Positions 53,128 to 61,825 of a DNA stretch of 64,000 nt are shown one piece after another. Every line of letters begins with the position of its first letter. Position 1 is the first letter of the stretch. This DNA comes from Palsa-870 sp035937155 (GTDB lineage Bacteria > Chloroflexota > Dormibacteria > Dormibacterales > Dormibacteraceae). The stretch spans positions 1 to 64,000 of the forward strand of contig DASYVJ010000086.1 in the NCBI GenBank assembly GCA_035937155.1, read 5' to 3'. A program made the position numbers and the translations under genes. The notes beneath the pieces are model-generated. The model was given only the letters and a program-made list of their open reading frames with translations. It was not told where the DNA came from and did not search any database.

Positions 53128-54237
53128 GTGATCGGATTGAACGTCGTGGTCGATGGGGTCGGGCTCGAGCGACCACGCGCGGGCGTCGGCGTGTACACCA
53201 CCCAGATCCTGCGGGCGATGTCCGTCGACCGGCCCGACTGCCGTCTGACGGTCTTCGGTCCGCCGGGCGCCTTCATCCACGTCCCCAACAGCAGCTACCG
53301 GCCGCTGCCACGCACACGGCTGGTCGGCCGTCACCTGCAGTGGCCGGCACGCATCAGGCAACTCAAGCCCGATGCGTTCTTCGGACCAGCGGGCGTGCTG
53401 CCCCTGGGCGACGTCGGCTGCCCGTCGGTGATCACGATCCATGACCTCGCCATCTACCGCAACGCGGGTTGGTTTCCGGCGCGCCAGCCGCTCAGCACGC
53501 GCTTTGTGGTGCCGCGCTCCGTGCTGCGGGCCAACGTCGTGATCGCAGTGTCGGAGAACACCGCAAAGGATGTCGTCGACATCTTTGGCATACCCCGCTC
53601 GCGGATCCAGGTAGTGCCCCACGGCGTGGCCGCGAGTTACGTGCCCATGAGCGCGGAGGACCTGGCGGCCGCACGGGCTCGACTGAAGCTGCCCGAGCGA
53701 TTCATCCTCTTCGTCGGCACCGTCGAGCCGCGCAAAAACCTCGAAACGTTGCTCGAGGCGTGGGCGATGATGCGCGACCGTCCTGACCTTGTCGTGGTAG
53801 GCGCTTTTGGGTGGCTTTACGAGCCCATCCGTGAGCGGATGCAGCGCATGGGCCCCGGTCTCCACCACATCGAGGGGCTCGACCCGGCCGACCTGCCCGC
53901 CGTCTACAACCTGGCCCGCGTCCTCGCCCATCCCGCGTGGTACGAGGGCTTCGGTCTACCGCCTCTGGAAGCGATGGCCTGCGGCACGCCGGTGGTGGTG
54001 TCGGACCGTGCCAGCCTGCCGGAGGTCGTCGACGGCGCCGGCCTGGTCGTGCCTGCGGATCAGCCGGAGGCGTGGCGAAAGGCGCTAGAAACGCTGATCG
54101 GCGACACCGACCTTGCAGCCGACCTGCGGCACAGAGGCATCCTTCGAGCGGCGCAGTTCAGCTGGTCGCGGGCAGCGCACCTAACCTGGCGCGCGATAGA
54201 TGACGCGATCGCGATCGCTAGGCGACCATCTCCCTGA
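53128..54237 (+). CDS. GT4 family glycosyltransferase
   Basis: 369 residues, GT-B fold. N-terminal Gly-rich loop GLERPRAGVGVYTTQIL; the C-terminal nucleotide-sugar site contains VGTVEPRKNLETLLEAW and HPAWYEGFGLPPLEAMACGTPVVVSD, with the E-x7-E motif. Retaining sugar transferase. Its end converges and overlaps with the next, opposite-strand GT4 gene by 20 bases. Confidence 0.88.
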   Translation: MIGLNVVVDGVGLERPRAGVGVYTTQILRAMSVDRPDCRLTVFGPPGAFIHVPNSSYRPLPRTRLVGRHLQWPARIRQLKPDAFFGPAGVLPLGDVGCPSVITIHDLAIYRNAGWFPARQPLSTRFVVPRSVLRANVVIAVSENTAKDVVDIFGIPRSRIQVVPHGVAASYVPMSAEDLAAARARLKLPERFILFVGTVEPRKNLETLLEAWAMMRDRPDLVVVGAFGWLYEPIRERMQRMGPGLHHIEGLDPADLPAVYNLARVLAHPAWYEGFGLPPLEAMACGTPVVVSDRASLPEVVDGAGLVVPADQPEAWRKALETLIGDTDLAADLRHRGILRAAQFSWSRAAHLTWRAIDDAIAIARRPSP

Positions 54238-55285
54238 TCACGCTCGCCACGCCGGCGGTGGTGCGGTCCCACGTGAATTTCTTGGCTCTCGCGCGCGCGG
54301 CCCGGGCGAGGCTCGTGCGCAACTTCACGTCGCCAAGGGCGACCTCGAGCACCTTGGCGAGCTGCTCGGGATCCGCGGCGTCGTGGAAATAGAGGGCGGC
54401 GTCTCCTCCGACCTCGGGTAGGGACGAGGCCTTGGCGGCCACCACCACCTTGCCGCGGGCCATTGCCTCCAGCACAGGCAGGCCAAATCCCTCGTACAGG
54501 CTCGGCACCACGACCGCTCTCGCGCGCTTGTAGAGCAGCTCCAGCGTCGGTTGGTCGACCCGACCGAGCACCCGGCATCTGGCTGACGCGCGCAGTTTGG
54601 CCGCCAGGGCGGTGTCTCGCTCGGGACCTGCCACCGCAAGGGTGACGCCATCCAGCATCTCGATCGCCGCCAGTGCAGCTGCCTGGTTTTTCCGCGTCTC
54701 GATGCGTCCTACCTGCAGGACAAAGTTGCCGTTAAGGCCCAGCTCGGCGAGACGCGAGGCGGGGGCGGGCGCCGTAGTCGGCTCGGAAGCGCCCAGCGGG
54801 ACGACCCGGACACGCTCCGGGCGTACTCCGTACGCAGAAACAAGGTCGGCCTTGGTGGACTCCGAAACTGCAATGAGGAGGGGGCAGCGCAGCGCCGCCC
54901 ACCTCGTGGTGAGCGATAGGTACGCGCGCTCGGCCGCCGAGTAGGCATGGGGGTGGCGTTCGAACGCCAGGTCGTGCACGACCGTCAGCGCCTTGCCGGG
55001 CCACGCAAACGGAATGGCGTGAGCAGGAACGAACAGCAAGTCCGGCCGTTCCGCCGCCAGGGCGATTGGCAGGCGCGCCTGCGACCAGAGCCTGCGGAAC
55101 GGAATCACCATGACGTCGACACCGAGCCCGGTACCGGGCCGCGAGGCGAAAAAGCGCCAGCGCAGCTCGGGCGCCGCTGCCGCCAATCGCGAAGAGACCT
55201 CTCGCGTGTACACCTCGGTGCCCGTTATGACGGCTCGAGTTGCGGGGTTGACGTCGACCGCGACGGTCTTCACGTGAGCTCCCAC
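54218..55285 (-). CDS. GT4 family glycosyltransferase (opposite strand)
   Basis: 355 residues. LQVGRIETRKNQAAALAAIEML and VPSLYEGFGLPVLEAMARGKVVVAAKASSLPEV give the same GT-B pattern as its neighbour. GTG 55285 is the longest start; GTG 55273 (VKTVAVDVNPATRAV) is equally plausible. Homologous to the convergent gene, but oriented against the cluster. Confidence 0.87.
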   Translation of the reverse strand: MGAHVKTVAVDVNPATRAVITGTEVYTREVSSRLAAAAPELRWRFFASRPGTGLGVDVMVIPFRRLWSQARLPIALAAERPDLLFVPAHAIPFAWPGKALTVVHDLAFERHPHAYSAAERAYLSLTTRWAALRCPLLIAVSESTKADLVSAYGVRPERVRVVPLGASEPTTAPAPASRLAELGLNGNFVLQVGRIETRKNQAAALAAIEMLDGVTLAVAGPERDTALAAKLRASARCRVLGRVDQPTLELLYKRARAVVVPSLYEGFGLPVLEAMARGKVVVAAKASSLPEVGGDAALYFHDAADPEQLAKVLEVALGDVKLRTSLARAARARAKKFTWDRTTAGVASVIREMVA

Positions 55286-55314
55286 ACCTTCCGCACGACC
55301 TTAAGCTAAGCGCC

Positions 55315-56046
55315 TTGGTTCAGGCTCAGGGCTTGGTGAGGGTCTTGGGCGTCAGGGTCGATTGCCTCGACATGGGCGCAGCAATCGCTCGCATCGAGGA
55401 GCTTGTCGACGCAGGCGGCCATCACCTCGTCGCCACAGTCAATCCCGAATTCATCATGAGGGCGCAGAGAGAGCACGAGTTTGCGCGGGTGCTCGAGTCT
55501 GCCGACCTCTGCCTCGCCGACGGCACCGGCGTCGTGTGGGCGGCGCGGCGGCAGGGGTGCCCGATGAGCGGACCGGTTACCGGCACCGATCTCGTTGCGC
55601 CTCTGGCCGCGACGTGCGCGAGGCGGGGCTTCCGGCTCTTCCTCCTTGGGGCTGCCCCCAGCGTCGCAGCCGGACTCGCCTCGAGCTTGCGCGCGAAGCA
55701 CCCGGACCTCGAAGTTGAAGCTCACGCGGGTTCGCCAGATCCTGCCTCCGACGATGAGACTCTGAGGTTGATTCACGCCCATCGAACACAGGTCCTACTG
55801 GTCGCGTTCGGCGCCCCGAAGCAGGAGCTCTGGATCGACCGCCTGCAGGACCGGCTTGGTGCCACCGTGGCAATCGGCGTGGGCGGCGCTTTCGACTACC
55901 TCACCGGACGCGTGCCACGCGCACCTGCCTGGATGAGAAAGGCCGGGCTCGAGTGGCTGTACCGGCTCCTCAACCAGCCGTGGAGGATCCGCCGCATGGC
56001 TGTCCTGCCCGTCTACGCGTTCAAGGTTCTCAGCGCGGGCAAGTAG
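55315..56046 (+). CDS. WecG/TagA/CpsF family glycosyltransferase
   Basis: 243 residues from TTG 55315. NPEFIMRAQREHEFARVLESADLCLADGTGVVWAAR and the hallmark VAFGAPKQELWIDRL, with a following GVGGAFDYLTGRVPRAPAWMRKAGLEWLYRL, define GT26. TagA transfers ManNAc to GlcNAc-PP-undecaprenol; this enzyme would act right after a WecA/TagO-type step such as the 42.3 kb gene. Confidence 0.93.
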   Translation: MVQAQGLVRVLGVRVDCLDMGAAIARIEELVDAGGHHLVATVNPEFIMRAQREHEFARVLESADLCLADGTGVVWAARRQGCPMSGPVTGTDLVAPLAATCARRGFRLFLLGAAPSVAAGLASSLRAKHPDLEVEAHAGSPDPASDDETLRLIHAHRTQVLLVAFGAPKQELWIDRLQDRLGATVAIGVGGAFDYLTGRVPRAPAWMRKAGLEWLYRLLNQPWRIRRMAVLPVYAFKVLSAGK

Positions 56047-56057
56047 GATGGCGCATC

Positions 56058-56777
56058 GTGGCCGAAGCACCGCCGCCGGCGCTTAGCATCGTCGTCCCTT
56101 GCTACAACGAAGAGCAGCGGCTGCCTCGCACCATCAAGCAGATCGAGCGCTACCTTGCCGGCAGGGGAATCTCGTACGAGCTCATCCTGGTCGACGACGG
56201 CAGCACCGACGGGACACGCCAGATCATGGATGCGGCCGCCGAGCGCAACAACTGTGTGCGTATCGAAGCCTTGCCACAAAACCGTGGCAAAGGACGCGCG
56301 CTCGCTGAAGGCGTGGCCGCTGCCAGAGGCCTGGAAATTCTGGTCACGGATGCCGATCTGTCCACGCCGATCGAAGAGCTCGACAAGCTTCAGCCCGAGC
56401 TGAATAGGGGCGCCGGCGTCGTGATCGCGTCGCGCGCCCTGAGGGCTTCTCGAGTCGAGGTGTCGCAGCCCATCTATCGCGTGCTCATGGGCAAGGTGTT
56501 CAACCTTCTCGTCCAGATCGTTCTGCTGCCGGGCATCTGGGACACGCAGTGCGGCTTCAAGCTCTTTCGCGCAGACGTCGCGCACGATGCCTTCGCCAAG
56601 CTCACGACCGACGGCTTTGGATATGACCCGGAAGTCCTGTTTCGCGCCAAGCAGCGCGGCGTGAGGATCGCGGAGATTCCGGTGATCTGGCGCAACTCCT
56701 CGCCCACGAAGGTCAGTCCGATCAAAAGCTCGCTCGACATGTTCAGGCACGTCTTGAGGATCAGGTTCCGCCTGTGA
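56058..56777 (+). CDS. GT2 glycosyltransferase, dolichyl-phosphate glucosyltransferase-like
   Basis: 239 residues from GTG 56058. SIVVPCYNEEQRLPRTIKQI, VDDGSTDGTRQIMD, LVTDADLSTPIEEL (metal DxD) and DTQCGFKLFRADVA match the Alg5-like group. It likely makes polyprenyl-phosphate sugar as donor for GT-C enzymes. It overlaps a non-coding-looking stretch (56778-56979) rather than the next gene. Confidence 0.88.
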   Translation: MAEAPPPALSIVVPCYNEEQRLPRTIKQIERYLAGRGISYELILVDDGSTDGTRQIMDAAAERNNCVRIEALPQNRGKGRALAEGVAAARGLEILVTDADLSTPIEELDKLQPELNRGAGVVIASRALRASRVEVSQPIYRVLMGKVFNLLVQIVLLPGIWDTQCGFKLFRADVAHDAFAKLTTDGFGYDPEVLFRAKQRGVRIAEIPVIWRNSSPTKVSPIKSSLDMFRHVLRIRFRL

Positions 56778-56979
56778 CCGTCACCAAAGAGGCGCGGCCG
56801 GAAGCCCTCGACGGATCTTCGGCGCCCATGCGGCCCATCTGCGTCGTTGCGGCCTCCGCTTCTCGCTTACGCATCAACGGATGCGCGCGCTCCGATGCTC
56901 GGCCCGTCCACTGGGGTCCCCATGACGAAGTCATGGGAGGGACCCCTGGTCACCGAATCTCTCGCCGAGGTTTCCGTCC
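56778..56979. other. Hairpin-rich non-coding stretch between two GT2 genes
   Basis: A 71-residue frame at 56774 begins at the GTGA of the upstream stop but resembles nothing and overlaps the next start. The DNA has two hairpins: CGCATC-AACG-GATGCG at 56870-56885 and a 14-bp stem with a GAA loop and a 3-base bulge at 56913-56946 (GGGGTCCCCATGAC against GTCATG...GGGACCCC). It may be a mobile repeat inserted between coupled genes. Confidence 0.5.
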
Positions 56980-57705
56980 GTGCCTCTAACGGAGCGAAAA
57001 AGGGCTCCGACCGAGGTGCTGGTCGTTCTGCCGACCTTCAACGAGAAAGACAACCTCGAAAAGGTCGTCGCCGGTGTGCGGCACTTCGGTTACGACGTGC
57101 TCGTCGTCGACGATGCATCACCGGACGGAACCGGCGACATCGCCGACCGGCTGGCGGCCGCGGATGAGGGCGTGAGGGTCATGCACCGGCCTCGCAAGCT
57201 GGGGCTTGGGTCGGCATACGAGGACGCATTCCGGATCGGCCTCGCCGATGGATCTGCTCTTTTCGTGGAGATGGACGCGGATGGGTCGCACCTCGCAAGA
57301 GACCTCGAGAGCATCGTCGATGCGGCACGCGGTTGCGGCGGGCTGGCCATCGGCTCGAGATACATACGCGGCGGGGAGATCGTCGGGTGGCCACCTCAGC
57401 GCTGGCTTCTGTCTTGGGCCGCCAACCTCTACTGCCGGGTGCTCCTCGGACTGCGGACGCACGACTGTACATCTGGGTTCCGCTGCTATACGCGTGAGCT
57501 GTTGGTCCAGATCGGCCTGGACAAAGTTGTGTCGCAGGGTTACTCGTTTCAGATCGAGATGGTGCACCGGGCCCGGCGCTTGGGCTACCCGGTCGTCGAG
57601 GTGCCGATCCGGTTCGAGGACCGCGTGGCAGGTGCTTCGAAAGTGTCGCGCGGCGAGGTGCGGCGCGCGCTGTGGACGGTGCTCCGCCTGAGCCTGAGTC
57701 GATGA
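56980..57705 (+). CDS. Polyprenol-phosphate mannosyltransferase-like GT2
   Basis: 241 residues from GTG 56980. VVLPTFNEKDNLEKVVAG, VDDASPDGTGDIADRL, EMDADGSHLARDL, and SRYIRGGEIVGWPPQRWLLSWAANLYCRVLLGLRTHDCTSGFRCYTRE closely match DPM1-type enzymes without membrane domain. It would supply polyprenol-phosphate-mannose, the donor of GT87-type and other GT-C transferases such as the 28 kb gene. ATGA overlap with the next gene. Confidence 0.92.
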   Translation: MPLTERKRAPTEVLVVLPTFNEKDNLEKVVAGVRHFGYDVLVVDDASPDGTGDIADRLAAADEGVRVMHRPRKLGLGSAYEDAFRIGLADGSALFVEMDADGSHLARDLESIVDAARGCGGLAIGSRYIRGGEIVGWPPQRWLLSWAANLYCRVLLGLRTHDCTSGFRCYTRELLVQIGLDKVVSQGYSFQIEMVHRARRLGYPVVEVPIRFEDRVAGASKVSRGEVRRALWTVLRLSLSR

Positions 57706-59312
57706 CAGAGGCAGTTCTCCCTCCCCGCTCGCCGGGGAGGGTCGGGGTGGGGGGGATCTCCTGGCAATCGCGCTTCAAGAACTGGCGCCTCCCCCTTCTG
57801 ACTGGCGTCGCCCTCGCGATCGTGACGGCGATTCCGTACCTGTACGCCTATGCCGTCCAGCCATCCGGCCACGTGTTCATGGGCTTCTTCTATCTGGGCG
57901 ACGACGCGAACACATACCTGGCGAAGATGCGCCAGGGGTGGGAGGGCTCATGGTCCTGGCAGAACCGTTACACGACGGAGTCGAGCCCGGCCGCCTACCT
58001 GTTCATGTTCTGGCTCGTCCTTGGCCACATCGCCGCCGTGTTCAGCCTGCCCCTGATCGTGGTCTTCCATCTCGCGAGGGTGGCGGCGGCGATCGCCCTG
58101 ATGGCGGCGGCCTGGTTGATGATCTGTCACTTCATCGAGGACCGCTCGGCCCGGCTGTTCGCCTTCTTCTTCTGTGCGTTCGGGCTCGGGCTGGGCTACG
58201 TCATCCAGGCGCTCGGTCAGCCTGTGATCTTCGGCCACCAGACCGACACGCTCGACTGGCGGATGCCGGAGCTGACGGCTTTCTACTCGGTGCTAGCGCT
58301 GCCGCATTTCGCTTGGTCGGGGGTCTTCGCCGCTTTGGGCGTCGCCCTCACGTTGAAGGCAATCCAGCGCGGCAGCCTTCTGCTCGGGGTGCTCGCCGGT
58401 CTCGCCTGGCTCGGCCAGGCCTCGATCCATCCGCAGATGCCGATCCTGATGGGAGGAGCCACAGCCGTTGCGCTCCTGCTCCGCCCGGCAGCGCCGCGCG
58501 GCTGGATCGCTGCGGCCGTCGCCTTCGCCATCCCGGCGCCCTACATCGTTTATTCGTATCTGGCTTTCGTCGGAAATCCGGAGGTGCAGCGCTGGACCTT
58601 CCATTCCAAGAACGCGCTTCCGCCGGAGAGCATCAGCCTGCTGTTCGCGATCGCTCCGCAGCTTCTCCTCGCGCTGACCGGCTTGCCAGGCGTCATGCGC
58701 CGGCGCAGCCGAGAGGACCTGTTCCTCGTGGCCTGGCTTGTCCTGCTCGCCGCCATTCTCTATCTACCGAACCCGGCCGGCGACCTGCGCCGGCGGTTCC
58801 TCGACGGGCTGTACCTCCCGCTCGTGATCCTCGGCGCGAAGGGGATGTACGAGACGATCCTTCCGCGACTCCACAGCGTGCGAGCCCGGGCGCTGGTGCC
58901 GTTCTCCTACGTGTCTTTTGCGACGATCGGCAGCGCCTTCCTGGTCCTCGCGCCGCTCGCCGTCGCGGCCCACGCCCAGTACACCGTGACGACGGCTGTA
59001 TACGACGGGCTCAACTGGCTTGGCGGTGAGCCGGTGGGTCGCGTCCTCGCGATGCCCGGCGTCGGTCTGTACGTCCCCGCCTACAGCGGCGACACCGTGT
59101 ATGTCGGGCACTACGACGAGACGTTCGACTACCTCAACAAAACCCAGACCGCCCTGGCGGTGCTGACAGGCAAGAGCGATCTCGAACAGTTCATCAGTGA
59201 AAACCACATTCGCTACGTGGTCTGGACATCGGACCTACCAACCCCACCACCGGACGTGCTGGGCGTAGCCGCCTACGACACACCGAAATTCAAAGTCTGG
59301 AAAATCTACTAA
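57702..59312 (+). CDS. Large multi-TM protein, GT-C-like, with REP-coded N-terminus
   Basis: 536 residues from ATG 57702. About eleven membrane helices, one long loop after the first helix (FYLGDDANTYLAKMRQGWEGSWSWQNRYTTESSPAAYLFMFW) with acidic residues as in GT-C transferases, and a soluble C-terminal segment that includes YVGHYDETFDYLNKTQTALAVL. Residues VLPPRSPGRVGVGGIS are coded by a REP-like palindrome. No named family recognised. It faces the opposite-strand gene across a REP copy. Confidence 0.72.
   Translation: MTEAVLPPRSPGRVGVGGISWQSRFKNWRLPLLTGVALAIVTAIPYLYAYAVQPSGHVFMGFFYLGDDANTYLAKMRQGWEGSWSWQNRYTTESSPAAYLFMFWLVLGHIAAVFSLPLIVVFHLARVAAAIALMAAAWLMICHFIEDRSARLFAFFFCAFGLGLGYVIQALGQPVIFGHQTDTLDWRMPELTAFYSVLALPHFAWSGVFAALGVALTLKAIQRGSLLLGVLAGLAWLGQASIHPQMPILMGGATAVALLLRPAAPRGWIAAAVAFAIPAPYIVYSYLAFVGNPEVQRWTFHSKNALPPESISLLFAIAPQLLLALTGLPGVMRRRSREDLFLVAWLVLLAAILYLPNPAGDLRRRFLDGLYLPLVILGAKGMYETILPRLHSVRARALVPFSYVSFATIGSAFLVLAPLAVAAHAQYTVTTAVYDGLNWLGGEPVGRVLAMPGVGLYVPAYSGDTVYVGHYDETFDYLNKTQTALAVLTGKSDLEQFISENHIRYVVWTSDLPTPPPDVLGVAAYDTPKFKVWKIY
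57719..57757. repeat. REP-like palindromic element, copy F (inside a gene)
   Basis: CCCTCCCCGCTCGCCGGGGAGGG hairpin and GTCGGGGTGGGGGGGAT tail, the best match to the family core, lying 17 bases inside the reading frame of the large membrane gene and translated in frame. Confidence 0.75.
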
Positions 59313-59330
59313 GGGGTAGGCAATGCCAAT

Positions 59331-59367
59331 CCCCTCCCCCGCAGGGGGAGGGCTAGGGTTGGGGGGC
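59331..59367. repeat. REP-like palindromic element, copy G
   Basis: CCCCTCCCCCGCAGGGGGAGGG hairpin followed by CTAGGGTTGGGGGGCGG, between two convergent membrane genes. Confidence 0.65.
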
Positions 59368-59378
59368 GGCGGAGTGCC

Positions 59379-60845
59379 TTACTTCCTGACGTAAATGACC
59401 GCCACCGAGTCCTGATAGACCAACGTCCATTCCGGCTGGGTCGCCAGCACGTTGGCCAGCGCCTCGCCCTTGTTGTACACGACGTAGTCGACCCTGTACT
59501 GATCGAGCACCTGCTTCCAGCTGGTTCGGAGGGTCTGCACATCCTCGTACTGGTTGAGCAGTGGATCGCCCATGAGCGCTGCCTCACCAAAGATGAAGAC
59601 CTTCCGATTCGGGTCCGGGTAAAAACGATTTGCGAGGTAGCCTCCCCAGCCGTACTGGTTGTACATCCTGGTCCCGACCTCTGGATGTGCCGCGAGCCAA
59701 TCGGCCGCGCCAACCGGGTAGCTCGCCGCGACCAGGCTGCGCTGCTTGTCCGGTCTGATGCTGTCTGTGATGCGCAGCGCCGTCGCCAGCACGATGACCA
59801 CCAGGACGATCGCCGTCACGACCGCAAAGATCCTTCGTGGCGGCAACTCCAGCTTCCAGCCGCGCGTCTGAGAAAGCTCTTTCCAGCACGCGGAGTAGCA
59901 GTTGATCAGCACCGGGGTAGCGACCGCCACGAACAGCACGACATTGCGGACGGACTGCAGCGCGAGACCGAGCGCGGCGAGCGTGAGAAGGAACTCGTAA
60001 AGCGACGGGCGCCGCAGAGCGAAGCCGATGATCGCCAAGAAGATCATCGCCTCGAACGGCCGCAAGTAGATCTCGTGGAAGTCGGGAGAGAACCACTCGA
60101 CGATCAACTTCTGCTGCGCGACGCTGCCCTGCGTCTGGAAGGGATAGGGGTACAGGCTGAAGCCGTGCGGCGTGGCCGCCACCGCGACCACGGAGAAAAC
60201 AGTGATGATCGCGAGGAAGCGGACATGCGCTCGATGCGCCGGATTGGACCGATCCCAGGCCCAGCCGAGAAGCTCCGCGACGAGGGCCACCCCCAGCCAG
60301 ACGAAGCCGATGACCCACCCGCCGTGCAGGTTGGCCCACAGGACCATCAGCAGAGGAAATACGTTCAGAGCCCGGCTCCGGCCGCTGAGGTATCCCTGCA
60401 GCCAGTAAAGCTCGAGGCAGGTAAAAAAGAAGGTGATCATCTGGGCGCGAGGGCCCCAGATCGGGGAACCGGCGACAGCTGCGATCGCAAGGCCGACGCC
60501 GACGATCACCCATGGCTGCCGGCGAACCTGTCGGTACATGATCCAGAAGCCGGCCCACGTAAGAAGCCCGAACGCGATGCTGATTCCGACCACGCCCATC
60601 GCGCTGTACACGAGCCACATCAGGATCTCGGTCAGATACTCGTGGTCCGTCCAGATGTGGCTGGGCACCGTGAACGTGAAGATGTCAGTCGAAGGGAGCC
60701 GGCCGTTCTCGACCATCCAGCGGCCGATGCGCAGGTGCCACCAGAAGTCGGGATCCTGAACGCTGCCGATGTAGAGCGAGAGCGTCACGATCATGACGCC
60801 GCCCAGCAGCAGCGTCCTCGCGCTGAAACGTTCGCTCAGTCGCAA
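59379..60845 (-). CDS. Multi-TM protein, GT-C-like / PMT-like
   Basis: About 488 residues from TTG 60845, nine bases past the ICMT-like stop; the frame extends to 60977 within that gene. Some ten helices. The first loop QDPDFWWHLRIGRWMVENGRLPSTDIFTFTVPSHIWTDHEYLTEILMWLVY has paired acids and aromatic residues of GT-C donors. The soluble C-terminus contains YNQYGWGGYLANRFYPDPNRKVFIFGEA, a segment seen in actinobacterial membrane proteins of unknown role. Possibly another glycosyltransferase of the cluster. Confidence 0.72.
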   Translation of the reverse strand: MRLSERFSARTLLLGGVMIVTLSLYIGSVQDPDFWWHLRIGRWMVENGRLPSTDIFTFTVPSHIWTDHEYLTEILMWLVYSAMGVVGISIAFGLLTWAGFWIMYRQVRRQPWVIVGVGLAIAAVAGSPIWGPRAQMITFFFTCLELYWLQGYLSGRSRALNVFPLLMVLWANLHGGWVIGFVWLGVALVAELLGWAWDRSNPAHRAHVRFLAIITVFSVVAVAATPHGFSLYPYPFQTQGSVAQQKLIVEWFSPDFHEIYLRPFEAMIFLAIIGFALRRPSLYEFLLTLAALGLALQSVRNVVLFVAVATPVLINCYSACWKELSQTRGWKLELPPRRIFAVVTAIVLVVIVLATALRITDSIRPDKQRSLVAASYPVGAADWLAAHPEVGTRMYNQYGWGGYLANRFYPDPNRKVFIFGEAALMGDPLLNQYEDVQTLRTSWKQVLDQYRVDYVVYNKGEALANVLATQPEWTLVYQDSVAVIYVRK

Positions 60846-60853
60846 GCCACCGT

Positions 60854-61570
60854 TCAGCTGCGGGCCTTGAGCGGGTTCGGAAAATAGCGCGGCACCCGTC
60901 GCGCGTACGGCGGATAGTCGTTGGGGAAGGCTCGGGCGAGCACGCCTTCCTCCCAGCGGATGCGAAGGAGCTCGCACACGATGAAATAGACGACGGCCAG
61001 CGCGCCCGGCCAGCCGGCCGTCGCGAGGTTGACGCCGAGGGCGGCGATGATCTCGCCCAGGTACACCGGGTGGCGGCTGAGCGCGTAGGGCCCGCCGGTC
61101 ACCAGGCGGCGCGCTTCGGGAATGATCGAGAACGAGCGCCGCAGGTAGGCGAGGCCCCAGACCGAGTACGCCAGCCCGATCGTGGCCAGGATGTCGGCCA
61201 CCAGCACGAGGCCCTCGCGCCGGCCGCCTCCAGGCAGGAAAGGCGCGGCGATCGCAGAGAAGGTGCCGGTGAAAGCGATGAAGACGACTGCCATCCGGTG
61301 GTCCGTGCCGCTCTTGGGCAAGCGGGTGGAGTAGAGGAAGACCAGCATCGTGAAGTAGGCCAGAGCCAGGAACTGCTGAATAAGGAAGAGGTAGTCGGAA
61401 GTCCGGTGTATGGAGTGGAGCCCATCCCAGACGAACAGGAGCTGGCGGGCCAGAAAGACGCTGAAGAACAGGGCTGGTAGCAGCCGGCTGAAAAAGAGGT
61501 CACGCCAGTACGCGCCTCCACGCTTTTGCACATCCTCTGCGACGTTTGTGGCCGGCATTCCCGGCGACAT
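60854..61570 (-). CDS. Isoprenylcysteine carboxyl methyltransferase (ICMT)-like membrane protein
   Basis: 238 residues, five to six helices. The C-terminal half has the ICMT/PEMT SAM-binding pattern: TGGPYALSRHPVYLGEIIAALG, then EEGVLARAFPNDYPPYARRVPRYFPNP. Bacterial members methylate small or lipid substrates or are unassigned. It is divergent from the flp region, so the 255 bases upstream (61571-61825) can serve both. Confidence 0.82.
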   Translation of the reverse strand: MSPGMPATNVAEDVQKRGGAYWRDLFFSRLLPALFFSVFLARQLLFVWDGLHSIHRTSDYLFLIQQFLALAYFTMLVFLYSTRLPKSGTDHRMAVVFIAFTGTFSAIAAPFLPGGGRREGLVLVADILATIGLAYSVWGLAYLRRSFSIIPEARRLVTGGPYALSRHPVYLGEIIAALGVNLATAGWPGALAVVYFIVCELLRIRWEEGVLARAFPNDYPPYARRVPRYFPNPLKARS

Positions 61571-61621
61571 CTTATTTGGCGCCCCCCGCGCGAGCGCTTT
61601 TTGCGCCGCGCGCGTGTACCT

Positions 61622-61652
61622 GCTTTACAGCCGACGTGGGGCTTTACAGCCG
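61622..61652 (+). repeat. Direct repeat upstream of flp
   Basis: GCTTTACAGCCG occurs at 61622-61633 and again at 61641-61652, 19 bases apart (about two helical turns). It may be a regulator site for flp or the divergent gene. Confidence 0.45.
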
Positions 61653-61698
61653 CCTGCAGAGAGCGGTAAAGGGCCTCGAATCGGCTTGCGTTAACTCA

Positions 61699-61728
61699 TT
61701 GACCTGCCCGGGGACGCCCGCGTAGCAT
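61699..61728 (+). promoter_or_regulatory. Putative sigma-70-type promoter for flp
   Basis: TTGACC at 61699-61704, 18 bases, then TAGCAT at 61723-61728, about 98 bases before the flp start, giving a long leader. Confidence 0.5.
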
Positions 61729-61825
61729 CTCCGCCGCTGACGGCGTAATAAACCCCGCAAGAATCGCGAAGTGCCGCCGTCATCTATATCAGCGCCGGAA
61801 TCTAAAAAAAGGAGGTGAATCGCAG

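Noticed and set aside
56774..56989. 71-residue frame between the two GT2 genes
   Set aside because: No recognisable motif, overlaps the next start, and the DNA is dominated by hairpins.
59685..60887. 400-residue plus-strand frame opposite the GT-C-like gene
   Set aside because: Highly charged shadow composition; the minus-strand membrane protein is coherent with helices.
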